Assembly (NCBI RefSeq): GCF_003472385.1
Contig: NZ_QRLV01000003.1
Coordinates: 62,001-126,000, forward strand
DNA from: Sutterella sp. AM11-39
GTDB lineage: Bacteria > Pseudomonadota > Gammaproteobacteria > Burkholderiales > Burkholderiaceae_F
DNA: 64,000 nt
Reading direction: 5' to 3'
Part shown: positions 46,483-57,575 of the stretch, piece by piece
Numbering within the stretch: the first letter of the stretch is position 1
Layout: every line of letters begins with the position of its first letter
Program-made: the position numbers and the translations under genes
The notes under the pieces: generated by a model
Databases searched by the model: none
What the model was told of the DNA's origin: nothing
The model's input: only the letters and a program-made list of their open reading frames with translations

Positions 46483-46780
46483 GGAATTCTCTCCTTGATT
46501 GCAAATTGGTCTTTCTTTTGGGCGCGCAAAAAAAACGCACCAGCCGACCGGACGTTGAACGGGTCGAGGCAGCCGCTTAACGTTGCGATCGGGCACTTTG
46601 ACTGCAATGCTAATGCCAAAGCCCGCATCTTGTGGGTCTGCGGACGTTGCTTGAAGATCGGCAATTCGTATGAGCTGACAAAATCGAAAAGGATAATTTC
46701 GACTTAGTGTTTTGATTTAAAAGGGAAAAGATGGTGTAGAGGCAAAGGGGACTCCTAAAACCTTTTGGTGCTTTTGCAAT

Positions 46781-46794
46781 TTGATCCGCATCAA
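46781..46794. promoter_or_regulatory. Perfect FNR-type site (TTGAT-N4-ATCAA)
   Basis: TTGATCCGCATCAA matches the FNR/ANR consensus at every defined base. It lies in the 439-bp AT-rich gap between mdh (start 46482, minus) and the end of ppsR (46922). mdh is the only gene running away from it, so anaerobic control of mdh through a long leader is likely. No other gene is seen in 46483-46864. Confidence 0.6.
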
Positions 46795-46864
46795 ATAAAA
46801 GCTAAAAAGCAATAAAAGTGATAGTCCCAATAGCCAAATTGCTATTTTGAGTCGACGGACACAA

Positions 46865-46893
46865 AATAGCCGGCTTTGCAGACAAAGCCGGCT
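46865..46893 (-). terminator. Terminator of ppsR
   Basis: An 11-bp perfect stem (AGCCGGCTTTG and CAAAGCCGGCT) around a 4-nt loop, followed by ATTTT on the minus strand. Confidence 0.78.
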
Positions 46894-46921
46894 TTGAAGT
46901 CCGAATCGACGATTCGCTGCA

Positions 46922-47788
46922 TTAGACGCGGGTTGAGACGCCCTGCAGATGGAACTTGGCAACGATCGTTGCGGCAATTTCCTCGATGGACTTGGTGGTG
47001 GAGTTGAGCCACTCGATGCCGTTGCGGGTCATCAGTGCTTCAGCGTTGCGGATTTCGTCTCGGCAATTTTCAATGCTGGCGTATCGCGAACCCGGACGGC
47101 GTTCGTTGCGGATTTCAGACAGACGCTCGGGCTTGATGGAAAGACCGAAGAGTTTGTGGCGCAAAGGCAGCAGGATGTCGGGCAGGCACCCGCGCTCGAA
47201 ATCCTCCGGAATAAGAGGATAGTTGGCGACCTTGATGCCGAACTGCATGGCCAGGAAAAGCGAAGTCGGCGTCTTGCCGGAGCGGGAAACACCAACGAGA
47301 ATGACTTCGGCCTGATCCAAGCCGCGGTTCGTCTGACCGTCGTCGTGCGAGAGCGTATAGTCGATGGCGGCAATGCGCTTGTTGTAGCGTTCTTCGTCGC
47401 GAATCTTGTGCGTGGCGCCGATCGTGTGCTCGCTTTTCATGTGCAGTTCCTGCTCGAGCGGACCGACGAACGAGCGGAAGAGTTCGATCTGAAAACCTTC
47501 GTTGCTGTTGATGAAAGCGCGGGAAATCACCGGATCAACGAAGGTGGAGAACACCAGAGGACGCACGCCCGTGCGGTGCAGCGTTGCATTGATTCGTTCG
47601 GCCGTTTGCGTGGCCTTTTCGACCGTGTCGATAAACGGAATGCGTTCGCGGTCGTAGTTGAGGTTCGGAAACTGAGTGAGCACGGAGTGCGCAAGCGTTT
47701 CAGCCGTGATGGCCGTGCCGTCGCTCACAATGAAAACGGGGCGCCAGTTGGGGTTAGCGGGCGTATCGGTCTTTTGATCTTCCGACAT
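46922..47788 (-). CDS. ppsR: PEP synthase regulatory protein (kinase/pyrophosphorylase, DUF299)
   Basis: Switches PEP synthase off and on: ADP-dependent phosphorylation of a threonine, and Pi-dependent dephosphorylation. The 288-residue chain begins with the family signature VFIVSDGTAITAETLAHSVL and has the P-loop-like GVSRSGKTPTSLFLA (about 160-174). It is divergent from ppsA, its target, the standard pairing. ATG 47788 is the family-like start although its ribosome binding site is weak; a GTG at 47827 is less likely. Confidence 0.94.
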   Translation of the reverse strand: MSEDQKTDTPANPNWRPVFIVSDGTAITAETLAHSVLTQFPNLNYDRERIPFIDTVEKATQTAERINATLHRTGVRPLVFSTFVDPVISRAFINSNEGFQIELFRSFVGPLEQELHMKSEHTIGATHKIRDEERYNKRIAAIDYTLSHDDGQTNRGLDQAEVILVGVSRSGKTPTSLFLAMQFGIKVANYPLIPEDFERGCLPDILLPLRHKLFGLSIKPERLSEIRNERRPGSRYASIENCRDEIRNAEALMTRNGIEWLNSTTKSIEEIAATIVAKFHLQGVSTRV

Positions 47789-48010
47789 AGGTGTGTTTTC
47801 GCGAAAAAATAAACGACGCGCGCTCACGGAGCACGCACAAGAAGAGCTTCAAAGTCTAACAAAAACCGACGTCACACCAAGCCCGTTTCGGCTAACAAAT
47901 GGTAAAGTCCGACCTCTTGTTGGCCTCTGCTCAGAAAGGCTCGAAAAAGGCGAAATGGTCTCCGTTGCAAATTGCTACTATATTTCGCCTAGGCGACTGC
48001 GTCGCGCCTA

Positions 48011-48040
48011 TTGGTATGGGCGAGGCTGAGTCGTTAAAAT
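48011..48040 (+). promoter_or_regulatory. Predicted ppsA promoter and leader hairpin
   Basis: TTGGTA (48011-48016) and TAAAAT (48035-48040) are 18 bp apart. The leader holds a CCCGGA/TCCGGG hairpin (48066-48086) ending just before the GAGG ribosome binding site. The rest of the 314-bp gap shows no gene. Confidence 0.4.
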
Positions 48041-48102
48041 ACGCATGTTTTTTACCAACAACCTGCCCGGACACAGTTATTCCGGGAGATAAAGAGGATC
48101 AA

Positions 48103-50484
<2,382 letters not shown>

Positions 50485-50499
50485 TCGGCCGTTCGATCC

Positions 50500-50580
50500 G
50501 ATGTCCTACTCCGGCTTCGGAGTAGGACAACAAAAAGCCTTCCGAGTCTTCTCTGTGTGGAGCTGAAACGGAAGGCTTTG
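50500..50580. terminator. Tandem hairpins ending ppsA and the convergent MocR gene
   Basis: The first is a 12-bp perfect stem (TGTCCTACTCCG and CGGAGTAGGACA). The second pairs AAAGCCTTCCG with CGGAAGGCTTT and is followed by a T tract on the minus strand, ending the MocR transcript. Confidence 0.83.
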
Positions 50581-50605
50581 TTATGTTTGCTGTGGATGGA
50601 GTGTC

Positions 50606-52114
50606 TTACGCCGGTCCGAAGGCGGCAAACTTGTCGCGTAGAACGAACCCGATGCGGGAAACGGCTGCCAAAAGTTGCGCGGGCGGGAAGTGACCGAAGC
50701 CCATAATGAGGCCTTTGTAAAGGGGCCTCCCCGTCGAGAACGACGAGATGGAGCGCAATTCCACGCCCTGACGACGGCACAGATCGGCGACGGCTTCGTC
50801 GTCAATGTCAGGGTTGTTGAAAACAAAGGTCATGTGCATGCCCTGACCGGTGGCGATGAATTTGCCCCAGTCACCGAAATTGTCGGACACGGCTTCTATG
50901 AGATAGTCTCGGCGTGCTTCAAAGATGCGGCGCATCTTCAAAAGATGCGTTTCATAGAGCCCCGTCTTTATGAATTCGGCTACCGAGAGCTGCAGAATTT
51001 CATTGCTCTGACGGTCGATGAGAAAGCGCATGCCGGAAAAGGCTTTGACGAGATCGTCGGGTACCACCATATAACCCAGTCGAAGTCCCGGAAACAGAGA
51101 CTTCGAGAATGTGCCGATGTAGATTACGTTGTTGCCGGAATCCATTCCCTGAAGACTTGGGTAAGCGAGATTACCTCCGTAGCGCAACTCGCTGTCGTAG
51201 TCATCTTCCACAATCCAGCCTCCGGATTCGGAGGCCCACTGAAGGATGTCACGACGACGTTGGATGCTCGTCATCATGCCGAGCGGACACTGATGCGAGG
51301 GTGTTAAAAAGACGCCTTTTGCCGTCGGATCGATCTCAAGGGCCTTTTGCAGGTTAAAGCCCTCTTTGTCGACCGGCACAAACACAGGCACGATGTCCTG
51401 AGTTCTGGTGGCGGCGCGAAGCAGCGGGTACTGAGGATCTTCGATCCATACTTTGTCTCCGGGCGAAAAGAGAATCTTGAGGCTCATCAGAAGACCGAGC
51501 TGACTACCCGAGGTGATGATCACCTGTTCGGGGCGGGCCTTGACGCCTCGCAGCCGTTGGGCCACGCCGCAGATCGCTTCGCGCAGTTCTTTGCAACCCT
51601 GCGGGTCGGAATAGGTGAGCTTGAGTGTGTTTTGCTGAACGTTCTTGATCAGAATGTCGGTGAATTCGCGTCCGGGGCTTGCTTCCCGCGAGGTGCTTGC
51701 GATTGCAAGCGGCACAGAAGCCTGCACCGCCAGATCGTCGAGTGCCTGTGCGCAGAAAGCGGCGTGCCGACCGATTGATTTTGGTTTGACGGGCGTAGTG
51801 CTCGGTATGTTGCAGGACACGGCATCGAAATTGTTCTGCAGGGGAAGCTTCGTGGAAATGAAACTGCCTCGGCCGCGCGATGTTTCCAGATACCCTTCGG
51901 CGATCAGAATGGCGAAGGCGGAGTCAACCGTAGCGCGGGCAACGCCCAGATGTTTGGCAAGCAATCGAATGGGCACAATGCGGTCGCCGGGCTGCAGCAA
52001 GCCTTTTTGAACGGCTTCCCGCACGGTCTGCGCGATCTGCCGATCCAGCGAAATGGGGCTGCTCCTGTCAAGATGAAATTCAACCCGTAAGTGCGTACCG
52101 TTTTGGCGAAACAT
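50606..52114 (-). CDS. MocR-type regulator (GntR DNA-binding domain fused to aminotransferase-like domain)
   Basis: A 502-residue regulator. The winged helix (about 20-90) has QPGDRIVPIRLLAKHLGVAR and ATVDSAFAILIAEGYLETSRG. The aminotransferase-like domain (about 130-500) keeps the PLP lysine in YIGTFSKSLFPGLRLGY and the SGSQLGL loop, so PLP binding is expected. MocR proteins sense amines, amino acids or vitamers and bind next to the genes they control. It is divergent from an ABC operon whose first gene starts about 220 bp away. Confidence 0.92.
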   Translation of the reverse strand: MFRQNGTHLRVEFHLDRSSPISLDRQIAQTVREAVQKGLLQPGDRIVPIRLLAKHLGVARATVDSAFAILIAEGYLETSRGRGSFISTKLPLQNNFDAVSCNIPSTTPVKPKSIGRHAAFCAQALDDLAVQASVPLAIASTSREASPGREFTDILIKNVQQNTLKLTYSDPQGCKELREAICGVAQRLRGVKARPEQVIITSGSQLGLLMSLKILFSPGDKVWIEDPQYPLLRAATRTQDIVPVFVPVDKEGFNLQKALEIDPTAKGVFLTPSHQCPLGMMTSIQRRRDILQWASESGGWIVEDDYDSELRYGGNLAYPSLQGMDSGNNVIYIGTFSKSLFPGLRLGYMVVPDDLVKAFSGMRFLIDRQSNEILQLSVAEFIKTGLYETHLLKMRRIFEARRDYLIEAVSDNFGDWGKFIATGQGMHMTFVFNNPDIDDEAVADLCRRQGVELRSISSFSTGRPLYKGLIMGFGHFPPAQLLAAVSRIGFVLRDKFAAFGPA

Positions 52115-52332
52115 AATGTGCCTTCAATCCATCAATGCATTACTGAAACATGTTCAATCGGTCGATCAGTGAGTGTAACGGATGGCGAAAGCTGCGACAT
52201 ATCCAAAAAGCACCGATTGCACGATATTTTTTCGGTTAGAGGCGACGAGCGGCAATTGCTATACTGCCTTTCGATCGTTCGGTGTCCATAGCAGGCATCG
52301 AAATCGTTCAGAAAAAGAAGATCGAGAAAACA

Positions 52333-52602
52333 GTGGATCCGAAAAATCTTTCTGCCGAAGAACTTGAAATTGCCATGAGGGCGCTGCCGCCTCAGGCGCG
52401 CATTGCGCTCGAGACAATGGCGCAGATGCAGAACCGCCCGGCTGAAGACGTGTTGCGCGATGAAATTCGACAATACATCGCGGGGCGTCTTCCGATCGTC
52501 AATATCGATGCCGCCATTGAAGCCATTCAGGCGACCGCTCATACGGCGGGATATTTAATCGGACGCTTGCGCCGATTTGCCCGAGAAATGAACAACGAGT
52601 GA
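52333..52602 (+). CDS. Small protein of unknown function, first gene of the ABC operon
   Basis: An 89-residue, mostly helical protein with no signal peptide. GTG 52333 has GAGAA four bases upstream; a GTG at 52282 is possible (106 aa) but lacks a ribosome binding site. Residues 3-45 (NLSAEELEIAMRALPPQARI) and the tail ATAHTAGYLIGRLRRFAREM look like packed helices. It ends 28 nt before the binding-protein gene, so it is probably co-transcribed. No family is recognised. Confidence 0.55.
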   Translation: MDPKNLSAEELEIAMRALPPQARIALETMAQMQNRPAEDVLRDEIRQYIAGRLPIVNIDAAIEAIQATAHTAGYLIGRLRRFAREMNNE

Positions 52603-52630
52603 AAAAATCCAACACACGAGGAGACTTTCA

Positions 52631-53689
52631 ATGAAGAAAACGTTTGCCGCAACCCTTGTTGCCGCCTGTGCTCTCGGAGCAACGGTTTCCCAGGCCGCGA
52701 CTCCCGAAGTTGAAGCCCTTCTGCAGGCTGCGCAGAAGGAAGGTGCCGTTTATTCGGTAGGCATGCCGAATACCTGGGCCAATTGGGTGAAGACGTGGAA
52801 CGATCTTCAGACGAAGTACAAGATTAAGACGCAGGATACGGACATGGCTTCGGCCGAACAGATTTCGAAGTTTATGGCTGAGGGCGAAAATGCGACGTCC
52901 GATATCGGCGACGTGGGTTTTGAATTCGGTGAAATCGCCAAGAAGCGCGGCATCACAATGCCCTACAAACCATCGACTTGGGATCAGATTCCGGGCTGGG
53001 CCAAGGATCCGGATGGTCACTGGTGCCTTGCCTACACCGGCACGGTGGCATTCATCATCAATAAGGAACTCGTCAAGGACATTCCGCGCACGTGGAGCGA
53101 CTTGCTCAAGGGTACCTACCGCGTGTCCGTGGGCGCCGTGGGTTCTGCCGCTCAGGCCAACTACTCCGTGCTCGCGGCGGCCATTGCTTTCGGTGGAGAT
53201 GAAAAGAATCTCAATCCGGCCTATGACTTCTTTGCCAAGATCGCAAAGCAGGGACGCCTGTCGATGGTCGATCCGGTGGTGGCGAATCTTGAAAAGGGCG
53301 AAGTGGAAGTCGGCATGCTGTGGGACTTCAATGCGCTCAACTATCGCGATCAGATCGATCGCAACCGCTTTGAGGTTGTGATTCCGTCCGAAGGCAGCGT
53401 CATGAGCGGCTACACGACGATTCTCAACAAATACAGCAAGCATCCGAACGCTGCCAAGTTCACGCGCGAGTTCATCTTGTCCGATGAAGGTCAGATCAAT
53501 CTGGCCGGCGGCTATGCTCGTCCGATTCGCATCGATCACATCAAGTTGCCTGAAGACGTTGCAGCAAAGATGCTTCCGAGCGAACAGTACGCCAAGGCTC
53601 GACCGGTGAAGGATTTCGCTGCCTGGACGAAGACCACGGCGCGTCTGTCACGTAACTGGCAGAGCAAGGTGTCGATCCACATGAAGTGA
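52631..53689 (+). CDS. ABC transporter periplasmic binding protein
   Basis: A 352-residue protein with a Sec signal peptide (MKKTFAATLVAACALGATVSQA). The mature part has the periplasmic binding fold of the iron/spermidine/phosphonate cluster (EGAVYSVGMPNTWANWVKTW, SDIGDVGFEFGEIAKKRG, GYTTILNKYSKHPNAAKFTR). The ligand is unknown. The AGGAG site before ATG 52631 is strong. A terminator follows it at once, so it should be made in excess over the permeases. Confidence 0.88.
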   Translation: MKKTFAATLVAACALGATVSQAATPEVEALLQAAQKEGAVYSVGMPNTWANWVKTWNDLQTKYKIKTQDTDMASAEQISKFMAEGENATSDIGDVGFEFGEIAKKRGITMPYKPSTWDQIPGWAKDPDGHWCLAYTGTVAFIINKELVKDIPRTWSDLLKGTYRVSVGAVGSAAQANYSVLAAAIAFGGDEKNLNPAYDFFAKIAKQGRLSMVDPVVANLEKGEVEVGMLWDFNALNYRDQIDRNRFEVVIPSEGSVMSGYTTILNKYSKHPNAAKFTREFILSDEGQINLAGGYARPIRIDHIKLPEDVAAKMLPSEQYAKARPVKDFAAWTKTTARLSRNWQSKVSIHMK

Positions 53690-53721
53690 TCGTTTACGGC
53701 TGATCCGCAAGCTTTGGCAAG

Positions 53722-53755
53722 AGCGGTTTCCGGTTTGCTGCCGGGACCGCTTTTT
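53722..53755 (+). terminator. Intrinsic terminator between binding-protein and permease genes
   Basis: AGCGGT pairs with ACCGCT, with an inner CCGG/CCGG helix, then five T. Placed inside the operon, it would give partial read-through to the membrane components, or mark a separate unit. Confidence 0.8.
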
Positions 53756-53790
53756 GGTTTGTGTGTGACGCACCGATGCCATCTATTGAC

Positions 53791-53845
53791 GTCCTCCCCT
53801 GATATTAAGGGTGGTTCATGTCATTAAGTCAGGGGCTTTACGGCC
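53791..53845. repeat. Solitary hairpin resembling an IS200/IS605-type end
   Basis: GTCCTCCCCTGA (53791-53802) and TCAGGGGC (53829-53836) form a stem around a loop of about 26 nt, with inner TTAA/TTAA. The GACGTCCTCCCC...GGGGCTTTACGG arrangement resembles the terminal hairpins of IS200/IS605 elements, but no tnpA or tnpB is present. It may be a relic end or a small non-autonomous element. Confidence 0.4.
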
Positions 53846-53939
53846 TCTACTGTAAAATCTGAGACGAACCGGCGATTACGTCCGATGTGCATTGTGCCGA
53901 GCGAGTTTTTGCCGTCCGGTAGAAATTTTTATTTGTTGT

Positions 53940-54794
53940 ATGAAAACTTTGTCAGATCGATGGTCGAACATCGGACACTCACTGTTGCTCGTGCCGTTTG
54001 CCGTCGTCTTCTTTGCCTTTCAGATCGTGCCCATGATCTGGGTGCTTGTTAATTCGTTTTGGGTGGAAGAGGACGTTGAGTGGGGGCTGACCAACTACAC
54101 GGAACTCATTGGTGACGCCTTCTACGCCCAGGCCTTTACCAATTCGCTGTGGCTCAGCTTCGGGAGTGCGCTTGTGGGGCTGCTGATAGCATCCTTTGCG
54201 GCGGCAAGTCTGCAGAAGGTGCCCGGCGGCCTGCGCGACGCGATGGTGAGCTTTACGAACATGACGAGCAACTTCTCGGGTGTTCCGCTTGCCTTTGCCT
54301 TCATCATCATTTTGGGCTTCAACGGTGCGATCACGCTGCTTCTCAAAAAGTGGGGCATCATCGACAATTTCAACGTCTACGGCATCGAGGGGCTATTTCT
54401 CATCTACACATACTTCCAGATTCCGCTCGGAACATTGCTCCTGTTTCCGGCCTTCGGTGCTTTAAAGCCCGAATGGGAGGAGGCGGCCTTCACCATGGGC
54501 GCAGGACGTCTTCAATACTGGTGCCGCGTGGCCATCCCCGTGATGTTGCCTGCGCTTGCCGGTACGTTCACGATTCTTTTTGCCAATGCCATGGGCGCTT
54601 ACGCAAGCGCTTATGCGCTTACCGTCGGCAACTACAATCTCATCACGATCCGCATCGGGCAGCTCGTCGTGGGCGACATTTTCTTCCAGCCCAATCTGGC
54701 GGCGGCGCTCTCGGTGCTTTTGATTCTGATTTTGGGTTTCGTTACGGCACTCTACCGATTCCTGATCCGGAGGTCCTACCATGCCGCGTATTGA
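53940..54794 (+). CDS. ABC transporter permease (PotB-like)
   Basis: A 284-residue permease with six transmembrane helices. The EAA loop is EWEEAAFTMGAGRLQYWCRVAI (about residues 180-201), which contacts the ATPase. ATG 53940 opens with a short cytosolic tail before the first helix; the frame continues to 53892 without a ribosome binding site. It overlaps the next permease by 14 bases. Together with the downstream permease and ATPase it completes the importer whose binding protein is encoded upstream. Confidence 0.9.
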   Translation: MKTLSDRWSNIGHSLLLVPFAVVFFAFQIVPMIWVLVNSFWVEEDVEWGLTNYTELIGDAFYAQAFTNSLWLSFGSALVGLLIASFAAASLQKVPGGLRDAMVSFTNMTSNFSGVPLAFAFIIILGFNGAITLLLKKWGIIDNFNVYGIEGLFLIYTYFQIPLGTLLLFPAFGALKPEWEEAAFTMGAGRLQYWCRVAIPVMLPALAGTFTILFANAMGAYASAYALTVGNYNLITIRIGQLVVGDIFFQPNLAAALSVLLILILGFVTALYRFLIRRSYHAAY

Positions 54795-55611
54795 TTTGCA
54801 GGATAAAAGCCGCGGCTGGCAGCTCTACCACAAGACCGTGATCGGGGTTACGGCATTGATTTTGCTGCTGCCGATCGCTGCGACTGTGATCTACGCCTTT
54901 TCTTCGAGCTGGGGCGCAACGATTCTGCCCGACGGGCTTACCACGCGCTGGTTCGAACAGTTGCTCTCCGACCCGCGTTTCCTTGCAGCCCTGGGCCGAA
55001 GCTTCTTTATTTGCCTCGCAACGCTCGCGTTTTCGACGTTGCTTGTGCTGCCCGCTGTGTTTGCCGTTTTCTATTATTTCCCCAAGCTCAAGGATTTGAT
55101 GGAGATTCTCATCATCCTGCCCTTTGCGGTGCCGCCGGTGGTGAGTTCCGTAGGGCTGCTGCAGATCTACGCGGGCGAGCCCTTCGTGATCGTGGGAACG
55201 CCTTGGATTCTGGTGGGGACCTATTTCACCATCACGGTTCCCTTCATGTACAGAGCGCTAGCCAATGGCCTTGAAGGCATCAACCTCAAGGACTTGATTG
55301 ATGCGGCGCATCTTTTGGGCGCAAACACCTTCTCGGCTTTCATGCGCTGTATCCTACCGAACCTCAACCGTGCGCTTCTGGCCTCGCTCTTTCTGAGCTT
55401 CTCGTTTTTGATGGGCGAATTCGTCTTTGCCAACATCCTCGTGGGGACGCGCTACGAGACGCTTCAGATATACCTCTATACCAAGCGCATGACGAGCGGC
55501 CACCTCAATGCCGCCATCGTGGCGACGTACTTCTTCCTTACGCTGATTCTCACGTGGGCGGCCATGTACCTCTCCCGACCCAAGCGCGAACGCAGTCAGA
55601 AAGCGCAATAA
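54781..55611 (+). CDS. ABC transporter permease (PotC-like)
   Basis: A 276-residue permease with six helices; the EAA loop is DLIDAAHLLGANTFSAFMRCIL (about 175-196). It overlaps the upstream permease by 14 bases, so the two are translationally coupled. Unlike the other ABC system in this window, whose two membrane domains are fused, this one uses separate subunits. Confidence 0.9.
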   Translation: MPRIDLQDKSRGWQLYHKTVIGVTALILLLPIAATVIYAFSSSWGATILPDGLTTRWFEQLLSDPRFLAALGRSFFICLATLAFSTLLVLPAVFAVFYYFPKLKDLMEILIILPFAVPPVVSSVGLLQIYAGEPFVIVGTPWILVGTYFTITVPFMYRALANGLEGINLKDLIDAAHLLGANTFSAFMRCILPNLNRALLASLFLSFSFLMGEFVFANILVGTRYETLQIYLYTKRMTSGHLNAAIVATYFFLTLILTWAAMYLSRPKRERSQKAQ

Positions 55612-55642
55612 CCGAACACCTCGCTACAAAAGAAAGTAAGTC

Positions 55643-56674
55643 ATGGATCAAACGAATCACTATGTTGTTGTGAAAGGCCTTAGCAAGCATTTCGGTGCAT
55701 CCAGGGTTTTCGAGGATCTTTCCTTTGCGATCGAAGAGGGGGAGTTCATCACGCTGCTCGGTCCCTCGGGCTGCGGCAAATCGACGCTGTTGCGGTGCCT
55801 TGCCGGTCTTGAGGCGCCAGATGCGGGCAGCATCTTCGTCAACGGCGAAGACATCACGCATACCAAGCCGCAAAAGCGCGGCATCGGGATGGTGTTTCAG
55901 AGCTACGCTCTTTTTCCCAACATGACGGCCGCCGAAAACATCGCCTTCGGTTTGAAGATGCAGGGGCTTGAGAAAAACGAAATTCTGCACCGCGTGGCGC
56001 AGGCCATCCGCACGGTGGAACTCACCAACAATGAAAAGAAGTACCCCAATCAGCTTTCGGGCGGTCAGCGTCAGCGTGTGGCGTTGGCTCGTGCCCTCGT
56101 CGTCAAGCCCCGCATTCTGCTTCTCGACGAACCTCTGTCGGCATTGGACGCCCGCATCCGCCGCAATTTGCGTGACGAGATCCGTTCGATTCAGCGTGAG
56201 ATGCAGCTTACGACGATTTTCGTGACGCACGACCAGGAAGAGGCGATGACGATGAGCGATCGCATCTTTCTGATGAACAAGGGGCAGTTTGTGCAGATGG
56301 GCACGCCCGAGGAGGTGTATCTGTCGCCCGCGACCGAATTTGCGGCGCGCTTCATTGGTTCATACAACCTTCTTACCAAGGAGCAGGCTGCGGCGATTTT
56401 TGATGTTGGCAGCGAAGAGCTCTACGCCGTGCGTCCCGAATCGGTCTACGTGCAGGAAGAAGGGGGCATTTATCCGAGCACTTGCTCAAGCCCGGTACAG
56501 GGCACGGTTGTCTCGCATCAGCTTCTCGGCAACGTCATCCGTTACCGTATTGAGGCGCTTGGAGCCGAACTCACGGTTGACGTGATGAACCGTTCGAGCA
56601 GCCGTCTCTATGCGCCGCAGACCTCGGTGAAGCTGCTCTTTAACCGAGCCGAAATCAAGCCGCTTGCTCGCTGA
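55643..56674 (+). CDS. ABC transporter ATP-binding protein
   Basis: A 343-residue ATPase: Walker A GPSGCGKSTL, Q loop FQSYALFP, signature LSGGQRQR, Walker B LLLDEP, switch histidine in VTHDQEEA. The C-terminal part (about 235-340) is a TOBE-like domain (YAVRPESVYV). Last gene of the operon, 31 nt after the second permease. The overall make-up matches polyamine, iron or 2-aminoethylphosphonate importers; the divergent MocR regulator hints at an amine-containing substrate, but this is only inference. Confidence 0.92.
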   Translation: MDQTNHYVVVKGLSKHFGASRVFEDLSFAIEEGEFITLLGPSGCGKSTLLRCLAGLEAPDAGSIFVNGEDITHTKPQKRGIGMVFQSYALFPNMTAAENIAFGLKMQGLEKNEILHRVAQAIRTVELTNNEKKYPNQLSGGQRQRVALARALVVKPRILLLDEPLSALDARIRRNLRDEIRSIQREMQLTTIFVTHDQEEAMTMSDRIFLMNKGQFVQMGTPEEVYLSPATEFAARFIGSYNLLTKEQAAAIFDVGSEELYAVRPESVYVQEEGGIYPSTCSSPVQGTVVSHQLLGNVIRYRIEALGAELTVDVMNRSSSRLYAPQTSVKLLFNRAEIKPLAR

Positions 56675-56689
56675 TTCTGTGACAGAAGC

Positions 56690-56724
56690 AAAAAACCTCA
56701 CTGGTCGCGAAACCAGGTGAGGTT
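56690..56724 (-). terminator. Terminator of the tRNA gene (possibly bidirectional)
   Basis: AACCTCAC pairs with GTGAGGTT and an inner TGGT with ACCA; five A on the plus strand give a T tract on the minus strand, 23 nt after the tRNA 3' end. It may also slow the ABC operon transcript. Confidence 0.8.
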
Positions 56725-56746
56725 CTTGCATGCCTTATCGGCGAAT

Positions 56747-56823
<77 letters not shown>

Positions 56824-56910
56824 GGTCGTTTGAGGACAAAACCGCAAACGAGGGCGCCATTTTACTAGAAAAACGCCGAATTTTGGAAAGTTTTTTCCTA
56901 TATGCGGCAA

Positions 56911-57480
56911 TCAAATTTTGAAGACTTTTTCACGGTAAAACTTCATTTCGGCAATCGAGTCATAAATGTCGCTCAGGGCTTCGTGCCGGGAGGACTTCTG
57001 GTACTGACTCATGATGGCCGGATTCCAACGGCGCACGAGCTCTTTGATCGAACTCACGTCAATGCTGCGGTAGTGAAAGAAATCTTCCAGACGCGGCATC
57101 CAGCGTGCCATGAAGCGTCGATCCTGACCGATCGTGTTGCCGCACATCGGAGACTTGCCGGCGGGTACGAAACGTGACCAATGCTCAAGACAAATGTCCG
57201 TGGCTTTCTCTTCGGAGATCGTGCTTTCGAGAACGCGCTTGGTCAGGCCGCTTCTGCCGTGCGTGGCAGTGTTCCAACTGTCCATCGATTTCATGACGGC
57301 TTCGGACTGATGAATGGCGATGACCGGACCTTCGGACAGTACGTTGAGTTGAGCGTCCGTGATGACGGAGGCGATCTCAATGATGCGGTTGACTTCGGGC
57401 TGCAGTCCCGTCATTTCCATGTCTAGCCAAATCAGGTTGCTTTCGCTGTAACGCGGATCTTTTTCAATCGTTTCCGACAT
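56911..57480 (-). CDS. orn: Oligoribonuclease
   Basis: 3'-to-5' exoribonuclease that degrades 2-5 nt RNA fragments and pGpG, essential in many Proteobacteria. The 189-residue DEDDh fold shows NLIWLDMEMTGL (first Asp and Glu), GNTIGQDRRFM (middle Asp) and the catalytic histidine followed by Asp in SSRHEALSDIYDS. ATG 57480 is the family-typical start. It is divergent from the M48-like gene and lies upstream of the tRNA on the same strand. Confidence 0.96.
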   Translation of the reverse strand: MSETIEKDPRYSESNLIWLDMEMTGLQPEVNRIIEIASVITDAQLNVLSEGPVIAIHQSEAVMKSMDSWNTATHGRSGLTKRVLESTISEEKATDICLEHWSRFVPAGKSPMCGNTIGQDRRFMARWMPRLEDFFHYRSIDVSSIKELVRRWNPAIMSQYQKSSRHEALSDIYDSIAEMKFYREKVFKI

Positions 57481-57575
57481 TTGTGCTCTGTAAGTGTAAA
57501 AAAAGCGCATTTCCTGCGCGAGGCCATTAAGATTAATGGGTTATTGTATCCGCTTCGTCCCGTAATCGTTTTTTC

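Noticed and set aside
46717..46977. An 86-residue minus-strand frame between mdh and ppsR
   Set aside because: It would start inside ppsR, lacks a ribosome binding site and runs through the ppsR terminator hairpin and the FNR site.
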